The notes: generated by a model not told the origin, from the letters alone. A stretch of 64,000 nt of DNA from an uncultured Sphingomonadaceae bacterium (GCA_947501325.1 CANMVC010000002.1:186001-250000); one strand, 5' to 3'; counted from the stretch's first letter, positions 18,888-29,599 are shown. Translations and numbers: made by a program.

Positions 18888-19796
18888 ATGGCAAAAGGCA
18901 CCCATGATTATGTCGAGGACCCCCGTAATCAGACTATTTTAATTAACGTCAACGGCAAGATAACGCCGCGCGCCGAAGCCATGGTGTCGGTATTCGATAG
19001 CGGTTTCATGCTTGGCGATGGGGTCTGGGAGGGTTTGCGGGTCCATAAAGGCCGGATCGCCTTTCTGGATGCTCATATGGACCGTCTGTTTGAAGGCTCC
19101 AAAGCCATAGCCATGGATATCGGTATCAGTCGCGAGCAACTGGTGGCACGCCTTTATGAGACCATAGAGGCCAATGGCATGTCGGCCTGTCATATTCGAT
19201 TGATGGTGACGCGGGGTATCAGGTCCACGCCTTATCAAGACCCGCGCGTGGTCATCTCTCCGGCTACCATTGTGATCATCCCAGAATATAAAGAAGCACT
19301 GCCCAGCACGGTGGAAAATGGCATCCGCCTCTTCACGGTTCATGTCAGGCGCGGTGATCCGGCAGTGCAGGACCCCAAACTTAACTCCCATAGTAAGCTC
19401 AATTGCATAACTGCCTGTATTCAGGCAACACAAGCGGGGGCAGACGAAGCCCTGATGCTGGACCCACAGGGTTTTGTTGCGACCTGCAACAGCACGCATT
19501 TTTTCATTGTTCGCAAAGGGGAAGTGTGGACGAGCAGCGGTGATTATTGCCTGGGCGGCATTACCCGAAGCAACGTGATCAAATTGTGCCGGGAAAATGA
19601 TATACCTGTGTTTGAGAAAAATTTCTCGCTGACCGATGTTTATGGTGCCGATGAAGCCTTTGTCACGGGTACATTTGCAGGAGTGGTGCCAGCAACAGAA
19701 GTGGATGGACGCGTCTTGACCAAGGGCAGGGGGCCGATGGTAGAGCGCCTGCAAAACCTTTATAAAGCACTGATCGAAAGCGATGCGGCGGCATGA
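18888..19796 (+). CDS. aminotransferase class IV (branched-chain / D-amino acid transaminase-like)
   Basis: SVFDSGFMLGDGVWEGLRVHKGRIAFLDAHMDRL, HSKLNCITACIQATQAGADEALMLD, TFAGVVPATEVDGR. Confidence 0.9.
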   Translation: MAKGTHDYVEDPRNQTILINVNGKITPRAEAMVSVFDSGFMLGDGVWEGLRVHKGRIAFLDAHMDRLFEGSKAIAMDIGISREQLVARLYETIEANGMSACHIRLMVTRGIRSTPYQDPRVVISPATIVIIPEYKEALPSTVENGIRLFTVHVRRGDPAVQDPKLNSHSKLNCITACIQATQAGADEALMLDPQGFVATCNSTHFFIVRKGEVWTSSGDYCLGGITRSNVIKLCRENDIPVFEKNFSLTDVYGADEAFVTGTFAGVVPATEVDGRVLTKGRGPMVERLQNLYKALIESDAAA

Positions 19797-20533
19797 CGTC
19801 AGAGCCCGTGCGCATCGCCATGTGGTCGGGACCGCGCAATATTTCGACCGCAATGATGCGCAGTTTTGGCAGCCGCAGCGATTGCGCCGTTACCGATGAA
19901 CCATTTTACGGCGCTTTCCTGAAAAAAACCGGCATGAAGCAACCCATGGCCGATGATATCATCGCGTCCATGGATACCGATTGGGCCTCCGTGGCGCAAA
20001 GCATGAAAGGACCGGTGCCCGGTGGAAAAACGCTTTGGTATCAAAAGCATATGCCGCATCATATGGTGGATAACGTCTCTATTGCTGACTTCCCAAAGCA
20101 CCGACACGCCTTCCTGATCCGTGATCCCGACCATGTCGTTGCGAGCTATGCGGCCAAGAGGGTTGAAGTTAAGCCCGACGATCTCGGCTATGAGCGGCAG
20201 ATGGAATATCTTGACCATGCGGCGCAAATGACCGGTGTGGCGCCCATCGTCCTAGATAGCGCGGATATTCTGAAAGATCCCGAGGGATATTTAAAAGGCT
20301 TGTGTCAAGCTTTGGACATCAACTGGGATCCGGCAATGCTCAGTTGGAAAACCGGAATTCGCGATACCGACGGAATATGGGCATCGCATTGGTATAATAG
20401 GGTAATTGATACCACAACCTTCGCTGCGCCTTCCGATAAGCAGCCCAGCCTGACCCCCGCTCAGCAAAAGACAGCTGATGGTTGCAAACGATTCTACGAC
20501 CAATTATTAAAGTTTCGCCTTAAAATTCTCTGA
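19793..20533 (+). CDS. sulfotransferase-like P-loop protein
   Basis: IAMWSGPRNISTAMMRSFGSR nucleotide-binding start, HAFLIRDPDHVVASY PSB/3'-PB-like motif; 4-nt overlap with the upstream aminotransferase. Confidence 0.8.
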   Translation: MTSEPVRIAMWSGPRNISTAMMRSFGSRSDCAVTDEPFYGAFLKKTGMKQPMADDIIASMDTDWASVAQSMKGPVPGGKTLWYQKHMPHHMVDNVSIADFPKHRHAFLIRDPDHVVASYAAKRVEVKPDDLGYERQMEYLDHAAQMTGVAPIVLDSADILKDPEGYLKGLCQALDINWDPAMLSWKTGIRDTDGIWASHWYNRVIDTTTFAAPSDKQPSLTPAQQKTADGCKRFYDQLLKFRLKIL

Positions 20534-20660
20534 TACCGAGGATAACTGGCTTATCCTGCCGATTTGATCATGCTGACTATCGATGGATTAGGCCTCAAAT
20601 TTTCATAGCGTCAAATTCTGGAAATATGATATATTACATTATAATTTTTAGGAGGCTTCT

Positions 20661-21005
20661 ATGTTTCATATATTTTCCATCGCCCTCTTAAGTGCCGCAG
20701 CTATGGGCGCAGCTGACGCAGAGACAACCAGGGTGAGCTATTCCAATTGCCTGACGGACTTCACAACCACCCATCTCGATCAGAAAACCGCGCGCGGTTC
20801 CTTCAGAAAAGCCGCAGCCGAAGCCTGTGCCGATGAACGCAGCGCGATGATTGCCGCGATCAAGAAGGACGAAATGGAATTTGACAGCTCGCAAGAAGAA
20901 GCCATGCAATTTGCAACCGAAGAGGCCGATGGCGTGCTGTCGGCGTTTACCGACGCCTATGCCGGTTATTTGAGCTCAAACACGCGGCCTGTTAGGCAGG
21001 AGTGA
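20661..21005 (+). CDS. small exported protein of unknown function
   Basis: 114 aa ORF, AGGAGG at about 20651, signal peptide MFHIFSIALLSAAAMGAADA. Confidence 0.65.
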   Translation: MFHIFSIALLSAAAMGAADAETTRVSYSNCLTDFTTTHLDQKTARGSFRKAAAEACADERSAMIAAIKKDEMEFDSSQEEAMQFATEEADGVLSAFTDAYAGYLSSNTRPVRQE

Positions 21006-21090
21006 CGCGATTTCAATGTTGGGGCTTGGATAAACAGAACCGTTCCAGATAATTGGAAGCAGTTATATTTTACCCATTCTGCTTTTAGCT

Positions 21091-21804
21091 TTAACTAAAA
21101 TCGGAATACGCGGCATCAAGCAAAGCTTGCGTAGCTTCCAGCGATATTTCGTCAGGCCTAATATTGAAAAGGCCGGCGCGACCTATGGCTTTCGGGGTAC
21201 CAGCAACCTCTTCCACGATCTTGTAATAGGGACGATGCGCATAATCATCAAATAAGATTTCCGTCGGACGCTGTTGTTGGATTGACGCTTTTACGATTGC
21301 AAGAAAACAGGCGACGCGAAAACGGCCGTCAATGAGTACGAGATCAGGAAAGTGATCAGAATTTTTAATCGCCAGCGGACCGGCATCAGGATAACGGCTC
21401 CACCGCTGCACTGCACCTGCTGTTTTCAACGTCCACAACGGTGAGCCCCAATCCCCCGTCCGACCAATGTCGATGGCATGAACTTCGGAAAGGTTCTTTT
21501 GAGGTAACGCTGCCCTAACAACTGCAGCATAGTCTTTGTCGCTTTCTATGCTGATGGCTGCAATCATTGCGTCAGCAGCCAATAAAGTGGAGGCACCAGC
21601 CCCGTATTCAAGATAAGATTTCGTAGAGCTTAAGCGATTTCTGAACCATAGTTCCGTTTCTTCATCAAAGGCAGGTTTACGACCGATGGGAGGATGTGTT
21701 TGAGTCCCCAATAATCTGGGCAGAAAATCTCGCAGCGAACGAAATTGAATTGCGAATGGCCGCAGTAGCCCTTTTATCTTCTGATGTGAGGGCTCTTTAA
21801 GCAT
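21091..21804 (-). CDS. SAM-dependent methyltransferase-like protein of unknown function
   Basis: 237 aa; SYLEYGAGASTLLAADAMIAAISIESDKDYA resembles a Rossmann SAM-binding motif; DLVLIDGRFRV. Confidence 0.6.
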   Translation of the reverse strand: MLKEPSHQKIKGLLRPFAIQFRSLRDFLPRLLGTQTHPPIGRKPAFDEETELWFRNRLSSTKSYLEYGAGASTLLAADAMIAAISIESDKDYAAVVRAALPQKNLSEVHAIDIGRTGDWGSPLWTLKTAGAVQRWSRYPDAGPLAIKNSDHFPDLVLIDGRFRVACFLAIVKASIQQQRPTEILFDDYAHRPYYKIVEEVAGTPKAIGRAGLFNIRPDEISLEATQALLDAAYSDFS

Positions 21805-21913
21805 AAAGCATTAATATCGATAAATTCATTGTATTCTCAACCTGTTACTTGCACACAAATTAGCATGAATTCTGTAATTGTAAACAGCGAGACGGTAATG
21901 TTGCCACCAACAA

Positions 21914-21948
21914 AAAACCCGCCAGCATATGCTGACGGGTTTTCTTTT
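21914..21948. terminator. bidirectional Rho-independent-like terminator
   Basis: aaaaaacccgccagcatatgctgacgggttttcttttt: near-perfect stem with T-tract on + and A-tract (T-tract on -) on the other side. Confidence 0.8.
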
Positions 21949-21965
21949 TGGTTCTTGATCGCGAA

Positions 21966-23204
21966 TTATGCGAGAGCAGGTTTGGCAGTCACTGGCTTAC
22001 GGCGACGGCGCAGGGCGCTCCCAACCATACCAAAACCAAAGATCATCATGCCCCAAGTCGCTGGCTCGGGTACAGCCGCGATGTTTTGGGTGCTAAATGT
22101 CGTGTCTGGATTGGCAAGAACATCAAAATTCAAATTCCAGCCAATCGCATCAAAAGCAGCAAGGTCCAGGCCCGTAATTATACTGTTCGTTCCGCGAGAA
22201 AGAGTTGGATCCATAATGCCGCGTTGAACTTCACCGCGAGCAACATCTCTCCAGTGACTGGCTTGGCGACCGTCGCCAAGAAATGAACCTGTCGAGAAAA
22301 ATGCGTCGCCAAACAAGTTCGTCGCACCACCATCAATGGAGAAAAACGGCGCTTCACCATCTACTCCGCCCACGCCCCAATCGAGCACACCGAGTTGGTC
22401 ACTAAATTCGCTGTAACGGAACAGATCGAGCGGGCTGGCAATACGGAATGGATTCAAATCCAGATCTGCAAATGTACCATCGCCGAATGGGATATCAGGA
22501 TTGCCGCCGACAAAGTCATAGGTATCAACGCCAGATACAAAGCCAAGCGCATGACCAATTTCATGAATGGCAATGCCGATAAAATCGAATGCACCATCGG
22601 CAATACCGTCAGTGGAATCAAAATCGAAATCAAACTCGCTGCTGAAAGTTATGGCTGCATCAGACGAACCATTATCACCAATTAAACCAACGGCTTTCAG
22701 ATTAGCTGTGTTGGCATCTAAAACCACATTGTTAGCGCTTCCATCTGCATCCAGCGTCCGGCTTAATGGTGTGGCTACGCCGCCGCCATTGGCATTAGGT
22801 GCCGAAATCAAAGCATTCACACCAAGCACGTTACTGCCATCGTCATTTTCGAATTGTGAAGCGACCAAATTAGGAAAAACGGCCTGTGAGTCCAAATTCG
22901 AGGTGCCCGTTCCACGCAGAGCGTTCAAAAATTGTTCGACCTCCACACCTAAACTAGAGCTTCCTGCTTGAGCCAATACGTTGGGCCGTAATGCTTGAAA
23001 GCCAACATCTATACGCACCGTTGCGTCATTGGTAATGATGCTTTCCCAAAACTGTGCAGCGGCCGTGAAGCCCAAAAACGCTTGAGAACCAACTTCAGCA
23101 CCACCATCATTGTTTAGTACGATTGTAAGTGCACTGGCTGGTGCAGTTGAAAGTGGCAGCGCAAAAAGTGCGGCGCCGGCAAGTAGAGCCCTAGTTTTAT
23201 TCAT
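21966..23204 (-). CDS. PEP-CTERM-anchored zinc metalloprotease (HExxH; NF038122-like)
   Basis: Signal peptide; IAIHEIGHALGFVSG; C-terminal VPEPATWGMMIFGFGMVGSALRRRRKP PEP-CTERM signal. Confidence 0.88.
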   Translation of the reverse strand: MNKTRALLAGAALFALPLSTAPASALTIVLNNDGGAEVGSQAFLGFTAAAQFWESIITNDATVRIDVGFQALRPNVLAQAGSSSLGVEVEQFLNALRGTGTSNLDSQAVFPNLVASQFENDDGSNVLGVNALISAPNANGGGVATPLSRTLDADGSANNVVLDANTANLKAVGLIGDNGSSDAAITFSSEFDFDFDSTDGIADGAFDFIGIAIHEIGHALGFVSGVDTYDFVGGNPDIPFGDGTFADLDLNPFRIASPLDLFRYSEFSDQLGVLDWGVGGVDGEAPFFSIDGGATNLFGDAFFSTGSFLGDGRQASHWRDVARGEVQRGIMDPTLSRGTNSIITGLDLAAFDAIGWNLNFDVLANPDTTFSTQNIAAVPEPATWGMMIFGFGMVGSALRRRRKPVTAKPALA

Positions 23205-23590
23205 TTATTTTCCCCGTCGGTCGCGCCAGAATAGGCGTTAAGAAATGGTTAATTCCAATTCTATGACACGGAGTCAACACGATTTTCATCTTTGATGCAT
23301 TTTACTTTTTAGTGTCGGAATTTTTTACAAAGTGGTTGCTCTTGACACTAGATTTCACCCAATAGTAGTTATTATTATTTTATATCAGCCACTTAAATCA
23401 GAGTTAGTTTTCTCAATTTTGTAAATACTTGCTTCGCTCATGAGCCGAGCAACGTTACATTTGAAAGAGCCTCGAGTATTGAAATCTCTCAAGATATGGA
23501 TTGATGATTGACGGTTTATATCGCTGCGGTTGACGTCTATGCATGCTGTATTTACTTGGAATTTTCACGCTATTGGAGCTGGATATCGTT

Positions 23591-24610
23591 ATGCTAGTGT
23601 CGCTTTGCATTATTGCTATGAATGAGGGCGACGCGATTGCTGGGCTGATCAACAGTGTCGCGCAACAGACACTATTGTCGGACGGCTTTGAATTTGAATT
23701 TGTGATTGTCAGCAATGGCTCTACCGACAATACCGTGCTGGTCGCACGAGATGCTTTAGAAGATAGCTTTGGTAAGAGCGACGTCCGATGCCAAGTCCAT
23801 GATATCGATATTGCTGGAAAAGCGCGTTCCTGGAACCTTGCGGTTCATAGTTTGCTCGACCCAACAGCACAGATAATGCTTTTCATGGATGCAGATATAG
23901 ATCTCATCGACGAAAATGTGATGAGTGATATGGTTAACAAATTAATGGCCGATGAGAGCTTGTCTGCGGTGTCGGGGTGGCCCGTAAAGGACATCGCTAA
24001 AAAGGCTGAAAAGTCCCTTATTGATAATTTTTCTCTGAAAATTTCCAGCCAAACTACTCCGCTTCATTCAATAAATGGGTCGCTTTACGTTGGTCGTGCA
24101 GAGGTGTTTCGGAAGATCTGGATCCCAGTCCCCACACCGGGAGAGGACGGCTTCCTATCTGCTATGCTGCATACCGAGGGGTTTTCGCAGAGTGCAGCGA
24201 TGGATTGCGTGCAGCGGATGGATCGGCCCACTCATTATTTTGAAGCGCATTCTATTTCAGGATTCTTCGTCCATGAGCAGCGAATGACGGTTGGAACAAC
24301 GGTAAATGGATGGATTTGTGAAAAATTTTGGGCCAGGAACAGTACCAATCACGTCGGGCCGATCATCTATGATTTGAATGAGAATGATCCAGAATGGGTT
24401 GATAAGCTCGTATCGGAAAAAGTCGCCGGAAAGCTTTGGGCGTTACCACCTCGGCTGCTCACTTGGCGCTTGTATAATCTTCGTCATATCGGATTTATAC
24501 AAGCAATCAAAAGAGCACCTTTTTCTATCGTTGCAACTTTGCTGAATATTTGGCCCTGTGTACAAGCTAATAGAGCATTGAAACGCAGAGGTTCAGCGAA
24601 TATTTGGTAG
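23591..24610 (+). CDS. glycosyltransferase family 2
   Basis: MLVSLCIIAMNEGDAIAGLINSV, IVSNGSTDNT, LFMDADIDL; start set at the internal ATG of ORF 23543..24610. Confidence 0.82.
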   Translation: MLVSLCIIAMNEGDAIAGLINSVAQQTLLSDGFEFEFVIVSNGSTDNTVLVARDALEDSFGKSDVRCQVHDIDIAGKARSWNLAVHSLLDPTAQIMLFMDADIDLIDENVMSDMVNKLMADESLSAVSGWPVKDIAKKAEKSLIDNFSLKISSQTTPLHSINGSLYVGRAEVFRKIWIPVPTPGEDGFLSAMLHTEGFSQSAAMDCVQRMDRPTHYFEAHSISGFFVHEQRMTVGTTVNGWICEKFWARNSTNHVGPIIYDLNENDPEWVDKLVSEKVAGKLWALPPRLLTWRLYNLRHIGFIQAIKRAPFSIVATLLNIWPCVQANRALKRRGSANIW

Positions 24611-24720
24611 CCTGCACCCGACGCCTATGAGAATATCTGTTTTCCAACAGCGCGCTGCCTAGTTCGCTGCGGTTATTTAAAGAAAAGCGAACTAATTTCC
24701 GGCCAGATATGTCATCTGGC

Positions 24721-25692
24721 TCACTTGTAAAAAATGGCGCCTTGCTTATGTCCGCGGATGTTCGCGATTGCAAAACGAAGAACACCTATAGTCTCGGGGA
24801 TTTTAGCCAGAAGCACATGAGCTCCCTTCATAAAGCCCTCCCGAGGAGCTAGCCGGGCGAACTGTATCAGCCAAATCGCGGGTGCAATAGCAAGCCACTC
24901 CGGTCCGAGAAAAACAGAGACAAAAATGGCGCCCATGATGATACCAAACGTCCAAACGAGCGCGCTGATGATTTCTCTGAAATATAATTTATCCCGGCCA
25001 CTAGCCTTGGTTTTCCAATATACTTGAGCATAACCAAATCCGCTTCGAATAGCGCGTTTCCACCATTGAGCAAGGCTGTGCATATCTGCATCATGGATCG
25101 TCATAGGTTCATCTAGACGCCAGATATGCCAGCCTAATCCGCGCAGCCTCTGACATAGTTCTGGCTCTTCGCCAGCGATAAGCGCCGAATCATAACCTTG
25201 TACCTGAGACAATGCCGTTGTCCTTACGATTGCATCACCACCACAAGCATTGGCTTTCCCGATCGGCGTCGTCCATTCGTCATCACACATCCGATTGTAC
25301 AAACTTGCATCGGGATACCTCTCCCGTCGGCGGCCGCAAACTGCTGCTATAGTATCATTTTTCGAAAGAAACACGGATCCCGCGCGGAGCCAGTCAAATT
25401 CTAACTCGCAATCACCATCGACAAACTGGATATATTCTATGTCAGGGTATATCCGCAACAGCTCTTGCCATCCTTCATTTCTTGCTCGTGCTGCTGTGAA
25501 TGGCACAGCCATATCCAATTGCACTACCGAAGCGCCGACCGACTGCGCAAAGGCCACACTATCGTCCGTAGATGCACTATCTACATACACGATCGGAATA
25601 TTTTCGGGGATGGAATTTAGGCAAGATTTTAGCCGATCTCCTTCATTACGACCGATAGCAACGACGCCTATTTTTTTCTCTAATTCAGCCAT
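24721..25692 (-). CDS. glycosyltransferase family 2
   Basis: IGVVAIGRNEGDRLKSCL, IVYVDSASTDDSVAFA, IQFVDGDCEL. Confidence 0.87.
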   Translation of the reverse strand: MAELEKKIGVVAIGRNEGDRLKSCLNSIPENIPIVYVDSASTDDSVAFAQSVGASVVQLDMAVPFTAARARNEGWQELLRIYPDIEYIQFVDGDCELEFDWLRAGSVFLSKNDTIAAVCGRRRERYPDASLYNRMCDDEWTTPIGKANACGGDAIVRTTALSQVQGYDSALIAGEEPELCQRLRGLGWHIWRLDEPMTIHDADMHSLAQWWKRAIRSGFGYAQVYWKTKASGRDKLYFREIISALVWTFGIIMGAIFVSVFLGPEWLAIAPAIWLIQFARLAPREGFMKGAHVLLAKIPETIGVLRFAIANIRGHKQGAIFYK

Positions 25693-27094
25693 GCGACGTT
25701 CTAGCGTCTGAAATCCACTCTTCAATTCCTCCGGATATACCCACCAACATGGTAAGTTCGCGAAAGACGAAAATCATCGCAAAGAACGAAGCGGTTGCCA
25801 AAATATCCTGTCGCGTAAACCCGATTCCAGCCCTTCGCGTACGCAAAACCAACACCACATAGCGGGCGGCTTCGGCCAAAACGAACACTACCAAGGCCGC
25901 GTTGATACCATATCGCGTCAATACGAACGGAAGAGAGATAGCGATGGTAGCAAGTTTTAAACCGTTGCTGAAAGCAACTCCTGATGGCTTTCCTAGCCCC
26001 ATCATCATTGCGTCCGCTAATGCGCTTAAAATTGAGAACCACGTGCCAACTAGTAGCACTGTTAGGAAAAAGCCGGCAGCACGATACCGGTCATCATAGA
26101 CCAAATAGATAAACTGATCAGCTAGCGCGACCCCTATGGCCAAACCGTAGGCGACAACAATCAAAAGGCCGAGACGCATTGGAGCTATCTGGATCCGCAA
26201 ATCTGAGATTTGTTGGACGGATGCGGACATTTTTGGAAAGATAAGAAAATTTCCCAAACGCTGGAACAGCTGCATTATAGCTTCCGAGAAAGTTCTAGCA
26301 ATCCCATACACTCCCAGCAGCGCCAACGGAATTGCATCAGCAAAATAGAGGCGATCAAAATTCATTGCCAGAAAATATATTAGGGACGCGGCAAATATCC
26401 ATTTGCCGAAATGCACAATCGCTTTGACCGCCGATGGGTCCCATTGTAACCGGAGGGTCCGCCAATCGATTAAGAAATAGCTGGCTACAGTTGATAGAAC
26501 TTGAGTTATAAGCAAACCCCCAATCAAAGCCCAAATCGTTGGGGAATAAAGAGCTAGAGCGATCTGGATTACAGCTCCACAGCCAGCCATTCCCAAGTCG
26601 AACAGCATAAGTTTGCGAACTTCCAAACGCTTCTGGAGCAGAAACCGTGCTGGAGAGGCGATGCCCGTCAGTATGAAAATGGGAGCAACAGCGGGTAGTA
26701 AAATTTGTAAAGAAGCACTCTCATAAATCTGAGAAACAGGAATAGTCAGGCCTAAAGCTACAACAAAAAGTACCAACCCACGCACAATTTGGATAGTCCA
26801 TGCGGTATTGTAAAAGGATGGCTCGTTGCCGCGAGGATTATTGACGACGCTTTGTCCAACACCCAAGTCCGTCAGCAACTCTCCTCCAGTACGAAGCGTG
26901 TTAATTAGAAGCATCGTGCCAAGCAGCTCAGGGGCCAGCAGCCACGCGAGAACAACACTCGTCCCTAGCCGCAGTATTTGCTGCATAATATATGCAATTG
27001 TTACCCAGCTCGCCAGACCAAAAATAGCATTGTTAAGTTTAACAATGCTGCGCAAACTGCTTATTTTTTTGAAATTAGATTTTAGGTGACGCAA
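25685..27094 (-). CDS. polysaccharide flippase (Wzx/MOP family)
   Basis: 469 aa with many TM segments; SWVTIAYIMQQILRLGTSVVLAWLLAPELLGTMLLINT. Confidence 0.87.
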   Translation of the reverse strand: MRHLKSNFKKISSLRSIVKLNNAIFGLASWVTIAYIMQQILRLGTSVVLAWLLAPELLGTMLLINTLRTGGELLTDLGVGQSVVNNPRGNEPSFYNTAWTIQIVRGLVLFVVALGLTIPVSQIYESASLQILLPAVAPIFILTGIASPARFLLQKRLEVRKLMLFDLGMAGCGAVIQIALALYSPTIWALIGGLLITQVLSTVASYFLIDWRTLRLQWDPSAVKAIVHFGKWIFAASLIYFLAMNFDRLYFADAIPLALLGVYGIARTFSEAIMQLFQRLGNFLIFPKMSASVQQISDLRIQIAPMRLGLLIVVAYGLAIGVALADQFIYLVYDDRYRAAGFFLTVLLVGTWFSILSALADAMMMGLGKPSGVAFSNGLKLATIAISLPFVLTRYGINAALVVFVLAEAARYVVLVLRTRRAGIGFTRQDILATASFFAMIFVFRELTMLVGISGGIEEWISDARTSHG

Positions 27095-27141
27095 GTCAAA
27101 AACCTCACTATTAAATTTGTTTTAAGCCAAAGGGGGCTCCG

Positions 27142-27822
27142 GTGAAGTCGCTTGGACACGCTTTTAAAGCATTTGAACAAATTCATATAATCAACCTAGA
27201 ACATCGAACAGACCGACGAGAAATAATGTTATCCGAACTCTCTCGCCTTGGGTTGGCGGAAGACCCGCGTGTACATTTTTTCCCGGCGATAGCAATGGAT
27301 ACCCCAGGCCCTTTTCTCAGAAATGGATCTCATGGAGCCTTTCTTAGTCATTTGGAAATATTGAATGGGTGCCATCACTTGGATGGACCGGTTTTGATCC
27401 TTCAAGATGATTGTGCATTTTCCAGCAAGTTGCGCCGAGATTCCATACCGGAAGAATTTGATATTTTCTACGGCGGTTATCATGCATCGGATCGCTATAA
27501 TTTGGCTGAAAGTGATATCATTGGGGCCCACTGTATGGCATTTTCTCCTCGGATCATTCGTTCTCTCACCGATTTTCTGAAGGCTGAATATTCGCGTAAT
27601 GTCACAGCCGGACAGTATATTGCTCCAATCGATGGACAGCTTGTTAATTTTCGGAAAGCTAATCCAGGCGTTGTCACTGTCTTTAATAAAATAAGTTATC
27701 AGAATCCTTCGGCAACAGACATTGGGCAGGGAAGCAAACTTGATAAATTTCCCATTGCAGCCTCGCTAATCCGGAAAATAAAAGGGAAATTACATTTTTG
27801 GTTCGATGATTGGATAAAATAG
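27142..27822 (+). CDS. glycosyltransferase family 25
   Basis: FEQIHIINLEHRTDRREIMLSELSRLGL, GSHGAFLSHLEIL, VLILQDDCAF. Confidence 0.87.
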   Translation: MKSLGHAFKAFEQIHIINLEHRTDRREIMLSELSRLGLAEDPRVHFFPAIAMDTPGPFLRNGSHGAFLSHLEILNGCHHLDGPVLILQDDCAFSSKLRRDSIPEEFDIFYGGYHASDRYNLAESDIIGAHCMAFSPRIIRSLTDFLKAEYSRNVTAGQYIAPIDGQLVNFRKANPGVVTVFNKISYQNPSATDIGQGSKLDKFPIAASLIRKIKGKLHFWFDDWIK

Positions 27823-28006
27823 AATATTTACAGACAGTTGGAATCGGATACTGGAAGAATGATCAGATCAACCGATGCGGTTAGGTTCAAAATATCTTAG
27901 CCGTCTGACGATAAACAAATTTCGTCTTTCCTGCTGCTCTGCGTGACCAACCATTCTTTTAAGAATTTCCCTTTTTGTTTACAGGCCTATTCAACCCACA
28001 CGCCGC

Positions 28007-29380
28007 CTAAGCTTTGGTTGTTTGTGGTCCACCAACGGTTGAGTTCCCATCAACTGGCAGGACTTCAGCACGAGACCGGTTCAACTTTTTTGAGCGAAGT
28101 GCTTTCTCACGCTGGTGCTGATAGATTGTTCCGGCAATAATACCCAAGGAAATCGCGAATAGGTACTGCGTTTGGTAAAGCACAAAAACCCATTCATAAA
28201 ATCCATGCAATGCCATTGTTAACACAGCAATGACTGCACCCAACACGATGTCGCTTCGTGGATCACGTCGGTTAGAAAACGCAAAAATCAAACCACGAAT
28301 TATTATCCCGATGAACAAGCTCACAAGTGTTATCAGTCCAAGCCACCCGGTTTCAGCTGCTGCAAGCAAATAAAGATTGTGTACGTTGGTAGAGCGACTA
28401 CCAGAGTTCCATACCACACCAGCCCGCTGAGAGTATCCGTCGGTATTGGCAGTCACAACATATTGATTGGCACCAACTCCCATCGGATGGTCCTTCCACA
28501 TTGCTTTTGCTGCACGCTCAAAAGCTTGTCGTTCTCCATCAGGTGCAATTTCAATTGCGCCGCCGCCATAGCGTCGATCAAGAGAATTTACTGCAACAGG
28601 AATAATTACAAACGATGCCAATACCGCGAGGCCGACAATTTTCCATTTATGCGATGTCATGCCCTTCATAATCGACATCCCAAATAGCAGAGCAAGACCG
28701 ATTGCCGCGAAACCTATCGTCCCGCGCGAGGCACCCAAAGCGATAGCCGTCAGCGCACCCAAAACACCCAAAGTTATAATCTTATTTTTATGTCCCGCCA
28801 ACAAGAGGGCAAGCAGGGGGAAAGTGACAAAATGCAACATTAGACCCAATAGGTTCTGATGTCCCATCGTTCCAGCAGCTTGTGCAGCACCTGATAATCG
28901 CTGCTCGATTGTTACAACCCCTTGCAGAATTGCGCCTGCTGCCAGCCCATAAACCAACCAATTTAACGCTTTGGGTTCACTCATGATTGAGGCCACAGCA
29001 ACAAAAAGCACGAATGCTCTAACAAGCTGAAAGGCGTAGAAACTCGAACTTACCGGCAGATCGGAAAATAGCATTGATATCGATGCGGCTAGAATATAAG
29101 CGATAAAAAGCGACACCATTGGCAGCTTTTTTATAGAAACTTTGCTGGTTAGAATAATAGCAAGCGCTAGCGTATCGAGCACGGTTACGACCATACCCTT
29201 TGCGTACCCTGGCCAGCCACCCCAGTTTATGATTGAGGCATCAAGGTTTAGCCATCCCATCGTGAATGGGAGTATACCTATCGCGCAGTAGGCCCATTTC
29301 CGCTGACGAGGTCTTGATTTCAGCCACGCAATCAGCAAAGGCAATGATAACAATATTATGGCAAGACCGATGAATCTCAT
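28007..29380 (-). CDS. O-antigen ligase/polymerase-like membrane protein (Wzy/WaaL family)
   Basis: Multi-TM 457 aa; GTMGHQNLLGLML, HPMGVGANQYV, STNVHNLYLLAAAETGWLGL. Confidence 0.87.
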   Translation of the reverse strand: MRFIGLAIILLSLPLLIAWLKSRPRQRKWAYCAIGILPFTMGWLNLDASIINWGGWPGYAKGMVVTVLDTLALAIILTSKVSIKKLPMVSLFIAYILAASISMLFSDLPVSSSFYAFQLVRAFVLFVAVASIMSEPKALNWLVYGLAAGAILQGVVTIEQRLSGAAQAAGTMGHQNLLGLMLHFVTFPLLALLLAGHKNKIITLGVLGALTAIALGASRGTIGFAAIGLALLFGMSIMKGMTSHKWKIVGLAVLASFVIIPVAVNSLDRRYGGGAIEIAPDGERQAFERAAKAMWKDHPMGVGANQYVVTANTDGYSQRAGVVWNSGSRSTNVHNLYLLAAAETGWLGLITLVSLFIGIIIRGLIFAFSNRRDPRSDIVLGAVIAVLTMALHGFYEWVFVLYQTQYLFAISLGIIAGTIYQHQREKALRSKKLNRSRAEVLPVDGNSTVGGPQTTKA

Positions 29381-29599
29381 GAGTAATTCTGCGCCTTATG
29401 TCGTATCGCTTCGCGATCACTGTGTAGAGAGTTCAACAATGTCTTTTCAATGTTCAAAGGAAGCAACTAACTTACCGGTTTAATTCTAGAAGCTGGCCGG
29501 ATAGAATGAAACTGTTTTTGGTTTCGGCTTTTTCACGCTTTAACACCAAAGATCGTTCTAAAGCGTTAAGAGGCGTCTGGAACGAAGCATGACACAGTT

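Noticed and set aside
18939-19853. 304-aa antisense ORF opposite the class IV aminotransferase
   Set aside because: Opposite a gene with clear family motifs; no motifs of its own.
22567-22971. 134-aa + strand ORF inside the PEP-CTERM metalloprotease gene
   Set aside because: Antisense to a gene with signal peptide, HExxH and PEP-CTERM tail; no independent support.
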